Assembly: GCA_902494585.1 (NCBI GenBank)
Contig: CABUUD010000011.1
Location: forward strand, 1 to 34,636
Source of the DNA: an uncultured Collinsella sp.
Lineage (GTDB): Bacteria; Actinomycetota; Coriobacteriia; Coriobacteriales; Coriobacteriaceae
Length of the DNA stretch: 34,636 nucleotides
Direction of reading: 5' to 3'
How positions within the stretch are numbered: the first letter of the stretch is position 1; every line of letters starts with the position of its first letter. This document shows, piece by piece, positions 8,676-14,963 of this stretch. A program made the position numbers and the translations under genes. Under the pieces are notes generated by a model. It was not told where the DNA came from. It did not search any database and worked only from the letters and a program-made list of their open reading frames with translations.

Positions 8676-8725
8676 ATCGGCCTCCAAAGAAATGAGCTCA
8701 ATCGTACTGGAACAAGCCAGTGCGA

Positions 8726-10063
8726 TTAGGAGTTCGCCAGGTAGTGCTTGATCTCCCACTCGGTGATCGTGGACTCAAACTTATGCCACTCGTCGCGCTT
8801 CTTTTTGAGGAAGAAGCTATGGATGTGCTCGCCGAGGGCATCCTTCATAAACTGCGAGTCCTCAAACACGTCGAGCGCCTCTTTGAGCGAGCGCGGCAGC
8901 GGCGTGTAGCCGGCCTCGAGCATCTGACGGTCGGTAAGCTTGAGCGTCTCGGCCGTTGCCTCGGGCGGGAGTTCCAGCTTGCGCTCGATGCCGTCCAGAC
9001 CAGCCGCCAGCGTGACGGCGTTGACCAGGTACGGATTGGCCATGGGATCGGGACTGCGCAGCTCGATGCGCGTGGACAGCTGCTTGCCAGGCTTGTAGAC
9101 CGGGATGCGGACCATGCTCGCGCGGTTGCGCAGGCCCCACGTGGCGTACTGTGGCACGGAGTCGCCGCCCGTGGTGATGCGCTTGTACGAGTTGACCGTG
9201 GGGTTGGTGATGGCGCTAATCTCGCGCGCGTGCGCCAGGATGCCGGCCATGTAGTGCTTGGCGATATCGGAGAGGTGGTACTTCTCGTCATCCTCGCCCC
9301 AAAAGACGTTGTTGCCGTCGTGGTCGAACAGCGACTGATGCAAAAACATGGCGCTGCCGTCCTCGCCCGCCAACGGCTTGGGCATAAAGGAGGCATGGCA
9401 ACCGCTCTCGTAGGCCTGCTGCTTAATGATGAGTTTGGCCGTGGTGATGGCGTCGGACATGCTCAGGGCCTCGGCGTGGCGCAGGCTCATGCCGTGTTGC
9501 GAGCGGCCGGCGGCGTGGAAGGTGTACTCCACGGGCACGGACATCTTCTCGAGCGTGAGGACCGTGTTGCGACGCAGGTCGCGGGCGGCGTCGCTCACCG
9601 AAAGATCGAAGTAGCCCACGTTGTCGAGCGGCTCGGGGGTGTGCTCGTCGGGGAAGTAGTAGTACTCCAGCTCGGCGCCCACGTTGAGCAGATAGCCGGC
9701 CTTCTCGGCCTTGTAGAACATGCGGCGCAACGCATCGCGCGGGTCGCCGGCAAACGGCTTGCGATCGGGAGTGCACACGTCGCAGAACACGCGGGCGACG
9801 CCGTTATGGCTCGGGCGCCACGGCAGAATCTGGAAGGTTGAAGCATCGGGGAATGCGAGCATGTCGGCTTCCTCGGGCGTGGCAAAGCCCTCGATGGCCG
9901 AGCCGTCAAAGCCAATACCCTCCTCAAAAGCGACCTCGAGGTCCTCGGGGCTAATGGCAAAGTTCTTGAGGCGGCCGAGAATGTCGACAAACCACAGACG
10001 CACAAAGCGGATGTCACGCTGCTCTACGGAGCGGAGTACGTAATCGATGTTCTGCTGGTTCAT
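8726..10063 (-). CDS. Glutamine synthetase type I homologue with missing metal ligands
   Basis: 445 residues, the length of GSI-alpha enzymes. The fold is clear: FDGSAIEGF (50-60), GAELEYYYF (E131, E133), FMPKPLAGEDGS, TNPTVNSYKR, NRASMVRIP and RIELRSPDPMANPYL (E334). However, the block normally reading HHEVAPGQHEI is here FHAAGRSQHGM, so the two n1-site glutamates (Salmonella E212, E220) are A184 and G191. The n2 histidine (H269 in GSGMH) is F240 in GSAMF, and the flap PGYEAP is TGGDSVP. I checked these codons in the DNA. No adenylylation loop is seen. Normal glutamate-ammonia ligase activity is therefore doubtful; a regulatory or altered-substrate role is possible. The GlnR-like gene follows it. 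The ATG at 10063 is preceded by GAAAGGGGAG. Confidence 0.85.
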   Translation of the reverse strand: MNQQNIDYVLRSVEQRDIRFVRLWFVDILGRLKNFAISPEDLEVAFEEGIGFDGSAIEGFATPEEADMLAFPDASTFQILPWRPSHNGVARVFCDVCTPDRKPFAGDPRDALRRMFYKAEKAGYLLNVGAELEYYYFPDEHTPEPLDNVGYFDLSVSDAARDLRRNTVLTLEKMSVPVEYTFHAAGRSQHGMSLRHAEALSMSDAITTAKLIIKQQAYESGCHASFMPKPLAGEDGSAMFLHQSLFDHDGNNVFWGEDDEKYHLSDIAKHYMAGILAHAREISAITNPTVNSYKRITTGGDSVPQYATWGLRNRASMVRIPVYKPGKQLSTRIELRSPDPMANPYLVNAVTLAAGLDGIERKLELPPEATAETLKLTDRQMLEAGYTPLPRSLKEALDVFEDSQFMKDALGEHIHSFFLKKKRDEWHKFESTITEWEIKHYLANS

Positions 10064-10197
10064 GTCGCTCCCCTTTCTTTCAGGCGGGTTTCGACTGGTC
10101 TATATCGCAGATACTATCGCAGAAAAATGTTTCCGCAGGGTTAAAGCGTATCAAGCGCTCAAAAAACGTGTGCGAACAGGCAGTTGTGAACGAGCAG

Positions 10198-11220
10198 CTA
10201 GCGCGAGGTCGAAGCGCGGTGTTCGATGTGGCCGGGGATCTCGATGCGCTTGGGGGCGAGCTTTGCGGCATCGCCCACCGTAGTGGTAACGACGTCGATA
10301 CGCTCGGACAGACGCTCGACTACGCGCTCGGCAATGGTGAGGGTATCCTGCGCGGCCGTGGTCACGCCGCCAAAGAGCACATGGTTCCAGGGGTAGTCGT
10401 CAAACGTCGCGATCTTGAGCCCCGCCGGCAGCGAGGGACCAAGCTGCGCCAGCGCCTCGGTCAGGCGTAGGAAGACCAGGCCGTTGACAGCGATGAGGCC
10501 GAGTCTTTTGCCCGCATAGCCGCGGATGGTCTCGTCCAAGCGGCCAACGCCAGTGGCACCGCCATCGGCCAAGGTGACAACCTCGCCGGCAAGGCCGCGT
10601 CGCGACAGCTCGTCGGTAAAGGCCTCGGCGCGCTCGCGACGCACGGGGCTGTCGTCGCTCGCCTCGGTGAGCAGGCACAGGCGCTCGCTGCCCGCAGCAG
10701 CCAAGGCGTCTACCAAGCCAGCAACCAGCTCACGGTTGTTAGATGTCACCAAATCGATGCCGCCGTCGGCAACATCGCGGTCGAGCAGCACAACGGGCAG
10801 GCGCCCCGCTGCCGTGGCGATTGCCTCGTCGTTGCCTCCACAGGTGTTGACGACCAGGCCGTCCGCGCCGGCATCGATAAGTCTGGTGAGCGACTCTGCT
10901 TCCTTAGCGGGATCGTTGCCGCTAATGGCCGTCATAAGCGAGCAGCCGCGCGCGGCGGCGCTAGCGGAAAGGCCCTCGAGCATAGCGCTGGAGAACGGGT
11001 TGGCGATGTCGGCCAAGATCACGCCGATGAGGTTGGTGCGTGAGCTGCGCAGATTGCGCGCGGCGGCACGTGGGCGATAGCCGGTGCGCTCGATAACCGC
11101 CGCAATGCGAGCACGGGTTTCCTCGGTCATCTGCCCGGGGCGGTTGTTGAGATAGCGCGAGACCGTGGCCGGACTCACGCCCGCCTCGGCGGCAATGTCC
11201 TTAATCCTCATCTGCGCCAT
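10198..11220 (-). CDS. kdgR: LacI-family regulator, likely KdgR
   Basis: 340-residue repressor. The helix-turn-helix at about 4-24 reads IKDIAAEAGVSPATVSRYLN, the hinge follows (YRPRAAARNL), and a periplasmic-binding-protein-like effector domain fills the rest (GVILADIANPFSSAMLEG, ending in the FDDYPW region). It is divergent from kdgK with about 230 bases between start codons. The perfect inverted repeat ACGAAACCGATTTCGT over the kdgK promoter, with central CG as LacI-family operators have, is its likely target, and KDG or KDPG its likely effector by analogy with Bacillus KdgR. The ATG at 11220 is chosen because the HTH begins three residues later; an in-frame ATG lies 16 codons upstream. 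The specific name is inference from the neighbours. Confidence 0.7.
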   Translation of the reverse strand: MAQMRIKDIAAEAGVSPATVSRYLNNRPGQMTEETRARIAAVIERTGYRPRAAARNLRSSRTNLIGVILADIANPFSSAMLEGLSASAAARGCSLMTAISGNDPAKEAESLTRLIDAGADGLVVNTCGGNDEAIATAAGRLPVVLLDRDVADGGIDLVTSNNRELVAGLVDALAAAGSERLCLLTEASDDSPVRRERAEAFTDELSRRGLAGEVVTLADGGATGVGRLDETIRGYAGKRLGLIAVNGLVFLRLTEALAQLGPSLPAGLKIATFDDYPWNHVLFGGVTTAAQDTLTIAERVVERLSERIDVVTTTVGDAAKLAPKRIEIPGHIEHRASTSR

Positions 11221-11283
11221 AGCGCACCCCGTTTCCCAATTGTCAGCAGTCTGAGCCATTTTAGGCAATTTTTAATAATGCCG

Positions 11284-11350
11284 GTTGCAAAACGCTGTAG
11301 GTGAGTATACTACAACTCGAAACGAAACCGATTTCGTAAACCGATTTCGG
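11284..11350 (+). promoter_or_regulatory. kdgK promoter with KdgR-type operators
   Basis: GTTGCA (11284) and TATACT (11306-11311) form a promoter with a 16-base spacer. Just downstream lies the perfect 6-4-6 palindrome ACGAAACCGATTTCGT (11322-11337), overlapped by a second imperfect copy AAACCGATTTCGG (to 11350). A repressor here would block initiation. The same -10 and the same palindrome recur at 14693-14723. Confidence 0.75.
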
Positions 11351-11353
11351 CAA

Positions 11354-11411
11354 GCGTTGGCACGGTGGTGCAAAGATGTACCCTACCGTCTTGGCACCTC
11401 CGTGCCAACGC
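11354..11411 (+). ncRNA. Leader hairpin with ACCCTACC loop, copy 1
   Basis: 58-base hairpin right after the operator, in the 5' leader of kdgK. Outer stem of 12 perfect pairs (GCGTTGGCACGG), one T/T mismatch, five more pairs, then AAGA/TCTT closing a loop with ACCCTACC. The copy at 14727-14784 has exactly the same length, keeps the loop and the AAGA/TCTT closing helix, and changes both sides of the stem in a compensating way, which points to selection on RNA structure. Confidence 0.75.
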
Positions 11412-11454
11412 CATATCAAAGGTGTACGCACGAGCAAGAAGGAGCTGCACGACC

Positions 11455-12489
11455 ATGGGTAAAACGGTTCTTACCTTCGGCGAGATCATGATGAGGCTCT
11501 CGCCCAAAGACCATCTGCGCATTGAGCAGGCAACCGAGTTTGACGTTCGCTATGGCGGCGCCGAGGCAAACACCGCACTTTCCCTGGCTTACCAAGGCGA
11601 CAAGGCCGCTTACGTCTCCGTTGTCCCGGCCAACCGTCTGGGCGAGTGCGCGCTGCGCTCGCTGAAGGCCTACGGCGTCGACACCACGCGCGTCGTGCGT
11701 CAGGGCGACCGTCTTGGCTCCTATGTGTTTGAGGTCGGCGCCTCGCAGCGCGGCAACGGCTGCGTCTACGACCGCAAGTATTCCGCCATCAACATAGCCA
11801 AGCGCGACGTCTTTGACTGGGACAAGATCCTCAAGGGCATCGATGTCTTCTATTTCTCCGGCGTGACCCCCGCCGTCTCCGATGAGATGGCCGCCGCCTG
11901 CAAGGAGGCGCTCGCCGTCTGCCGCGCCAAGGGCGTCACCACCGTGTGCGACGTGAACTATCGCGGCAAGATGTGGTCGCCCGAGAAGTCGCAGGCCACC
12001 ATGAAGGAGCTTCTGCCGCTCGTCGACATCTGCATCGCCAACGACGAGGATGCGCCTGCCGGCCTCGGCATGACCTGCGTCTCTGGTTCCCTTGCCCACG
12101 GCATCGAGGAGCGCGACACCTATGTCGAGATGGCCCGTCAGATCTGCGCCGAGTACGGCTGCAAAAAGGTCGCCTCGGTCGTTCGCAACATCTCCTGCGT
12201 CGAACGCTCCATCTGGATGGGCATGCTCTTTGACGCCGAGAGCGGCGAGCACTGGTTCTCCCCCGCTCACGATGTGCACGTGCTCGAGGGCGTTGCTGCC
12301 GGTGATGCTTTCAACGCCGGACTCGTCCATGCCCTCATCAACGACTTTGACCCGCAGGCTGCCGTCAACTACGCCATTGCGGCCTCGATCCTCAAGCTCA
12401 CCATCAAGGGCGATTCCAACCTGGTGACTGCTGACGAGATTGCCGCCGTGGCAAACGCCGCCGACGGTGGCACCCGCGTCGCCCGTTAA
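11455..12489 (+). CDS. kdgK: 2-dehydro-3-deoxygluconokinase (KDG kinase)
   Basis: PfkB-family sugar kinase, 344 residues, phosphorylating KDG to KDPG with ATP in the cytoplasm. Evidence: N-terminal VLTFGEIMMRLSP, substrate lid and GGAEANTALSLAYQG (34-48), and the C-terminal anion-hole motif as GVAAGDAFNAG with catalytic base D284. The usual first Gly of GAGD is Ala here, a tolerated variation. The ATG at 11455 has GGAG about ten bases before; the frame runs back to 11365 but that would translate the leader hairpin. It is followed, after 255 bases of structured RNA, by eda; together they perform the last two steps of uronate and semi-phosphorylative Entner-Doudoroff breakdown. Confidence 0.9.
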   Translation: MGKTVLTFGEIMMRLSPKDHLRIEQATEFDVRYGGAEANTALSLAYQGDKAAYVSVVPANRLGECALRSLKAYGVDTTRVVRQGDRLGSYVFEVGASQRGNGCVYDRKYSAINIAKRDVFDWDKILKGIDVFYFSGVTPAVSDEMAAACKEALAVCRAKGVTTVCDVNYRGKMWSPEKSQATMKELLPLVDICIANDEDAPAGLGMTCVSGSLAHGIEERDTYVEMARQICAEYGCKKVASVVRNISCVERSIWMGMLFDAESGEHWFSPAHDVHVLEGVAAGDAFNAGLVHALINDFDPQAAVNYAIAASILKLTIKGDSNLVTADEIAAVANAADGGTRVAR

Positions 12490-12504
12490 TTCGTTCCCCA
12501 TTCC

Positions 12505-12544
12505 GCGAGCTGCAGTTTCCCATACCAATACCCCTGCAGCTCGC
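12505..12544 (+). ncRNA. Hairpin with C-rich loop between kdgK and eda
   Basis: Perfect 11-pair stem GCGAGCTGCAG / CTGCAGCTCGC with an 18-base loop rich in CCC and ACC. It starts 16 bases after the kdgK stop. No T tract follows (CCCCGC), so it is not a standard terminator; it may protect the kdgK mRNA end or belong to the C-rich-loop leader system that follows. Confidence 0.55.
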
Positions 12545-12549
12545 TCCCC

Positions 12550-12692
12550 GCTTTCCCCGGCCAGGCAGAACCACTTAGTCCCATTCCGGTTTTGTCTGGC
12601 ATTCCTTCACGACTGGCCTCGTAGCCGGTTCCGAAATTGCTTGTGACCTAAGCAGTGCCTCCGATAACCAATCCGGAACCGGCTCATGGCCA
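12550..12692 (+). ncRNA. Structured leader RNA of eda, copy 1 of a two-copy motif
   Basis: Two structured parts. Hairpin 12560-12600: 13 pairs (with G-T wobbles) around the loop ACTTAGTCCCATTCC. Element 12614-12692: TGGCC/GGCCA, then a perfect GCCGGTTCCG/CGGAACCGGC stem enclosing a small TGCTT..AAGCA hairpin and the single-stranded GTGCCTCCGATAACC. The region 14795-14930 shows the same layout with identical TTAGTCCCATTCC, ACGACTG and GTGCCTCCGATAACC, while stems differ by paired changes. It ends 52 bases before eda. It resembles a riboswitch-like or protein-bound leader; I recognise no known family. Confidence 0.8.
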
Positions 12693-12744
12693 ACCTTCTT
12701 TGGCAATTACGCGCACCCGCGCGCCTCACATCGAAAGGAACATC

Positions 12745-13386
12745 ATGTTCGATCAGTTCTACACCACGCTTGAGTCCCTGGGCATCGTGCCGGTCGTCGT
12801 GCTCGACAAGGTCGAGGACGCTGCTCCGCTCGCCCACGCCCTTATGTCAGCTGGCATGAAGTCCGCCGAGGTCACCTTCCGCACCGCCTGCGCCGCCGAG
12901 TGCATCGCCGCTATGGCCGAGGCCGAGCCCGAGATGTGCGTTGGCGCCGGCACTGTCCTGACCGTCGAGCAGGTTGAGCAGGCCCGCGCAGCCGGTGCCA
13001 AGTTCATCGTCTCCCCGGGTTACAACGAGGACGTCGTGAAGCACTGCATCGACATCGACCTGCCTGTCCTTCCCGGCACCGTGACCCCCTCCGAGGTCAC
13101 CGCAGCCGAGAACCTGGGCCTCAAGGTCACCAAGTTCTTCCCCGCGTCCCAGTATGGCGGCCTGAACACCATCAAGGCCCTCGCCGCTCCGTTTGTCGGT
13201 CACCGCTTTATGCCTACCGGCGGCGTGAGCACCGCCAACGTCGAGGAGTACCTGAGCTCCTCTGCCATCATCGCCTGCGGTGGCACCTGGATGGTCAAGC
13301 CGGCCCTGTTTGCCGACGGCGACTTCTCCAAGGTCGAGCAGATCGCCCGCGAGGCCATGGACGTCGTCAAGAAGGTCCGCGGCTAG
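12745..13386 (+). CDS. eda: KDPG aldolase (2-dehydro-3-deoxy-phosphogluconate aldolase)
   Basis: Class I aldolase, 213 residues, cleaving KDPG to pyruvate and glyceraldehyde-3-phosphate. Seen: E42 and R46 in AEVTFRT, GAGTVL (67-72), SPGYNEDVV, the Schiff-base lysine in KVTKFFPAS (K130), and the phosphate-binding PTGGVS loop. Length matches the family (about 205-215). The ATG at 12745 is preceded by GAAAGGA; an upstream in-frame ATG at 12655 lies inside the structured leader and is not used. It is the second gene of the kdgK unit and is followed by a strong terminator. Confidence 0.96.
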   Translation: MFDQFYTTLESLGIVPVVVLDKVEDAAPLAHALMSAGMKSAEVTFRTACAAECIAAMAEAEPEMCVGAGTVLTVEQVEQARAAGAKFIVSPGYNEDVVKHCIDIDLPVLPGTVTPSEVTAAENLGLKVTKFFPASQYGGLNTIKALAAPFVGHRFMPTGGVSTANVEEYLSSSAIIACGGTWMVKPALFADGDFSKVEQIAREAMDVVKKVRG

Positions 13387-13403
13387 GTTTAGCTCTCTAT
13401 CGT

Positions 13404-13442
13404 GAAAGGGGGCGTGCCCTAGACCTCGCCCCCTTTCTTTTA
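13404..13442 (+). terminator. eda terminator
   Basis: GAAAGGGGGCG / CGCCCCCTTTC perfect 11-pair stem, then TTTCTTTT. Ends the kdgK-eda transcript 17 bases after the stop. Confidence 0.92.
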
Positions 13443-13542
13443 AAGCGGCTCGGAAGCGCGCCGTTTCCGTCACGGACAAGAACCGAAAACGTCTTGTATG
13501 CTGATAGAACGTGACGGAAGCGACACGCCCCCGGGCCGCTTT
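13442..13542. repeat. Large imperfect hairpin in the eda-GntR gap
   Basis: Three nested helices share one axis: AAAGCGGC / GCCGCTTT outside, CGTTTCCGTCACG with near-complement CGTGACGGAAGCG inside, then ACAAGA / TCTTGT. The interior loops are of similar length on both sides. This is most of the gene-free interval 13387-13783; the only open frame there (69 codons from 13498) looks random. It could be a folded transcript or a miniature mobile repeat. Confidence 0.5.
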
Positions 13543-13606
13543 GCCTACTCGGTTGGCAACCGCGCTCAACTGAGCCACTTCAACAAAAGCCGAGCCATCA
13601 AAACAG

Positions 13607-13675
13607 CTGCGGCGCCGTCTGGAGGAATGGACCCTTGCTTCCGGTCTTTTCCTCCAAGCGACGCCGCAGTTTTTT
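13607..13675 (+). terminator. Strong terminator of an unannotated transcript
   Basis: CTGCGGCG and TGGAGGAA pair with TTCCTCCA and CGCCGCAG in a long stem with small internal mismatches, followed by TTTTTT. No gene ends here because eda already has its own terminator. This suggests a short noncoding transcript beginning between 13442 and 13560, or a read-through backup. Confidence 0.6.
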
Positions 13676-13698
13676 CGTGCCCCGGTAGAGCCTCGCAC

Positions 13699-13761
13699 TT
13701 GCGGTGAAATAGGGACTGTTTACGCCATCAGAGCCGCAAAACAATCCCTATTTCACCGCAA
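13699..13761. repeat. Palindromic repeat GTTGCGGTG family, copy 1
   Basis: TTGCGGTGAAATAGGGA pairs perfectly with the right end, a 1-base mismatch follows, then TGTTT/AAACA. It lies 22 bases past the stop of the GntR gene on the minus strand. The outer arm TTGCGGTGRAATA is shared with copies at 14549 and 30522, while the inner stem differs in each. Confidence 0.85.
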
Positions 13762-13783
13762 CTAATTAAGGGGGAGGGACGAG

Positions 13784-14476
13784 TTAGATGGCCGTGTCTT
13801 TGGACAGCTCAAAATAGTCGGGATGTAAGGCGATAACCGGGCCCTGCTCCTCGGGCATCAGATGCAGGTGCGTCTCTGCCAGATAACTCGCCGTGTCGGT
13901 ATCGCCCCTCTTAATGGCCTCGAGAATCCGGCGATGCTGCCGACGAATCGGCTCCCAATCCAAATCCTGCGACACCATACGCAACCAGTTGTATCGCTCA
14001 AAATGCGTGTTGACGCTCTTCATCCAATCCCACAACATGTGGCGACCGGCAATCTCAAAACACGTCTCATGGAACAGGTTGTCCAGGTCAAAGAAGCGGC
14101 GCGTTTCGCCATGGTCGAGCGACTCTGACTCGGTAAGAATCTGCTCGAGCCGCTGCTTTTGCTCGGGCGTAGCAGCCGAACAACATTTAATGAGTACGCT
14201 TCTCTCGAGTTTCTCGCGCAAAAAGCAAGCGTTCTCGGCATGCTCCATGCTGATCTTAGAGACGTAGGTGCCGCTTTTGGGACGCGTTTCCACCAACTCC
14301 TGCTCGCGCAGGCGCACAAAGGACTCGCGAATGGGCGTGCGCCCGATTCCCGTCTCCTTTTCCAGACCAATCGCCGAAAGGCGCGTGCCGGGCTTGAGCT
14401 CGGCATAGATGATCTTGGAGCGCAATGCGTTGTATGCCTGATCTTGCAGGCTCTGATAATGCTGGTGCTGTTCCAT
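13784..14476 (-). CDS. GntR-family regulator, FCD subfamily
   Basis: 230-residue DNA-binding regulator. A winged helix at about 10-75 (LSAIGLEKETGIGRTPIRESF) is followed by an all-helical FCD effector domain with the metal-binding-type His spacing (ETCFEIAGRH, HRRILEAI, AETHLHLM). FCD regulators commonly sense sugar acids, for example UxuR/ExuR-type hexuronate repressors, which suits the setting between kdgK-eda and the YczE-like gene, but its ligand is not determinable. The ATG at 14476 has GAGGG four bases upstream; the frame extends to 14590 but would translate the palindrome 14549-14615. It is divergent from the YczE-like gene. Confidence 0.85.
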   Translation of the reverse strand: MEQHQHYQSLQDQAYNALRSKIIYAELKPGTRLSAIGLEKETGIGRTPIRESFVRLREQELVETRPKSGTYVSKISMEHAENACFLREKLERSVLIKCCSAATPEQKQRLEQILTESESLDHGETRRFFDLDNLFHETCFEIAGRHMLWDWMKSVNTHFERYNWLRMVSQDLDWEPIRRQHRRILEAIKRGDTDTASYLAETHLHLMPEEQGPVIALHPDYFELSKDTAI

Positions 14477-14548
14477 AAAGCCCTCGGATGAAGCCACGGT
14501 TTGTCGAATATCACCACGTAATACTATCGCATCCCCCGCCCCCTCATA

Positions 14549-14615
14549 AGTTGCGGTGGAATAGTTCCTGCTCAAGGCCTTCAGCAGCAAAAACAGGAAC
14601 TATTCCACCGCAACT
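14549..14615. repeat. Palindromic repeat GTTGCGGTG family, copy 2
   Basis: A 22-pair perfect stem starting AGTTGCGGTGGAATAG, loop of about 23 bases. It lies in the divergent promoter region between the GntR and YczE-like genes, so it is not simply a terminator. Confidence 0.85.
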
Positions 14616-14638
14616 ACAGCCAACGAGTTGTTGCGATT

Positions 14639-14654
14639 AGGTGAACGTTCACCT
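14639..14654 (+). promoter_or_regulatory. Operator A, YczE-like gene
   Basis: Perfect 16-base palindrome AGGTGAACGTTCACCT with the central CG usual for LacI-family sites. The centre lies about 47 bases upstream of the TATACT at 14693. The same core GTGAACGTTCAC occurs before dhuD (26570), and variants before GH105. Confidence 0.75.
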
Positions 14655-14670
14655 TTTTATTGTTTTTCTC

Positions 14671-14723
14671 TTCGCAAATAAAATCCCATGCGTATACTTA
14701 GGCTCAAACGAAACCGATTTCGT
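14671..14723 (+). promoter_or_regulatory. Promoter and KdgR-type operator of YczE-like gene
   Basis: TTCGCA and TATACT (14693-14698) with a 16-base spacer, then ACGAAACCGATTTCGT at 14708-14723, identical to the kdgK operator and placed the same way after the -10. The gene is therefore predicted to be controlled with kdgK. Confidence 0.75.
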
Positions 14724-14726
14724 TGA

Positions 14727-14784
14727 GCGTGGGCAATAGGATGCTAAGACACACCCTACCATCTTGGCATCTTATCGCCCACGC
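14727..14784 (+). ncRNA. Leader hairpin with ACCCTACC loop, copy 2
   Basis: 58 bases, same length as the copy at 11354-11411. Stem GCGTGGGC..GCCCACGC continues through ATA/TAT and GATGC/GCATC; closing AAGA/TCTT and loop ACCCTACC are unchanged. Most stem differences between the copies are paired. Confidence 0.75.
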
Positions 14785-14794
14785 AATGCCATTT

Positions 14795-14930
14795 GCTTTC
14801 TTCCCGTCTCGTTGGACCTTTAGTCCCATTCCGGCACAGCGAGACACTTCCTAGACGACTGACCGTGGGGCCGGCTTTTCTGCTTTTGCAGCAGTGCCTC
14901 CGATAACCCTCTTTTGCCGGCCCGGGTCAG
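14795..14930 (+). ncRNA. Structured leader RNA, copy 2 of the eda motif
   Basis: Begins GCTTTCTTCCCG as in copy 1. Hairpin 14806-14845 presents TTAGTCCCATTCC; ACGACTG follows; then CTGACC/GGTCAG and GGGCCGGC/GCCGGCCC enclose TGCT..AGCA and GTGCCTCCGATAACC (14894-14908). Here the final stem is followed by CTTTTT, so it could double as an intrinsic terminator. It ends 33 bases before the YczE-like gene. Confidence 0.8.
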
Positions 14931-14963
14931 CTTTTTCACACAACCGAAAGGACGGGTAGCAAC

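Noticed and set aside
12655..12744. Upstream ATG start for eda
   Set aside because: It falls inside the conserved GTGCCTCCGATAACC RNA element and has no ribosome site; the ATG at 12745 starts the conserved aldolase sequence.
13498..13707. 69-codon open frame after eda
   Set aside because: No ribosome site, no recognisable motif, and it overlaps a strong terminator and part of a palindromic repeat.
14476..14590. Longer start for the GntR/FCD gene
   Set aside because: The extra N-terminal part would be encoded by the palindromic repeat at 14549-14615; the downstream ATG has a good ribosome site.
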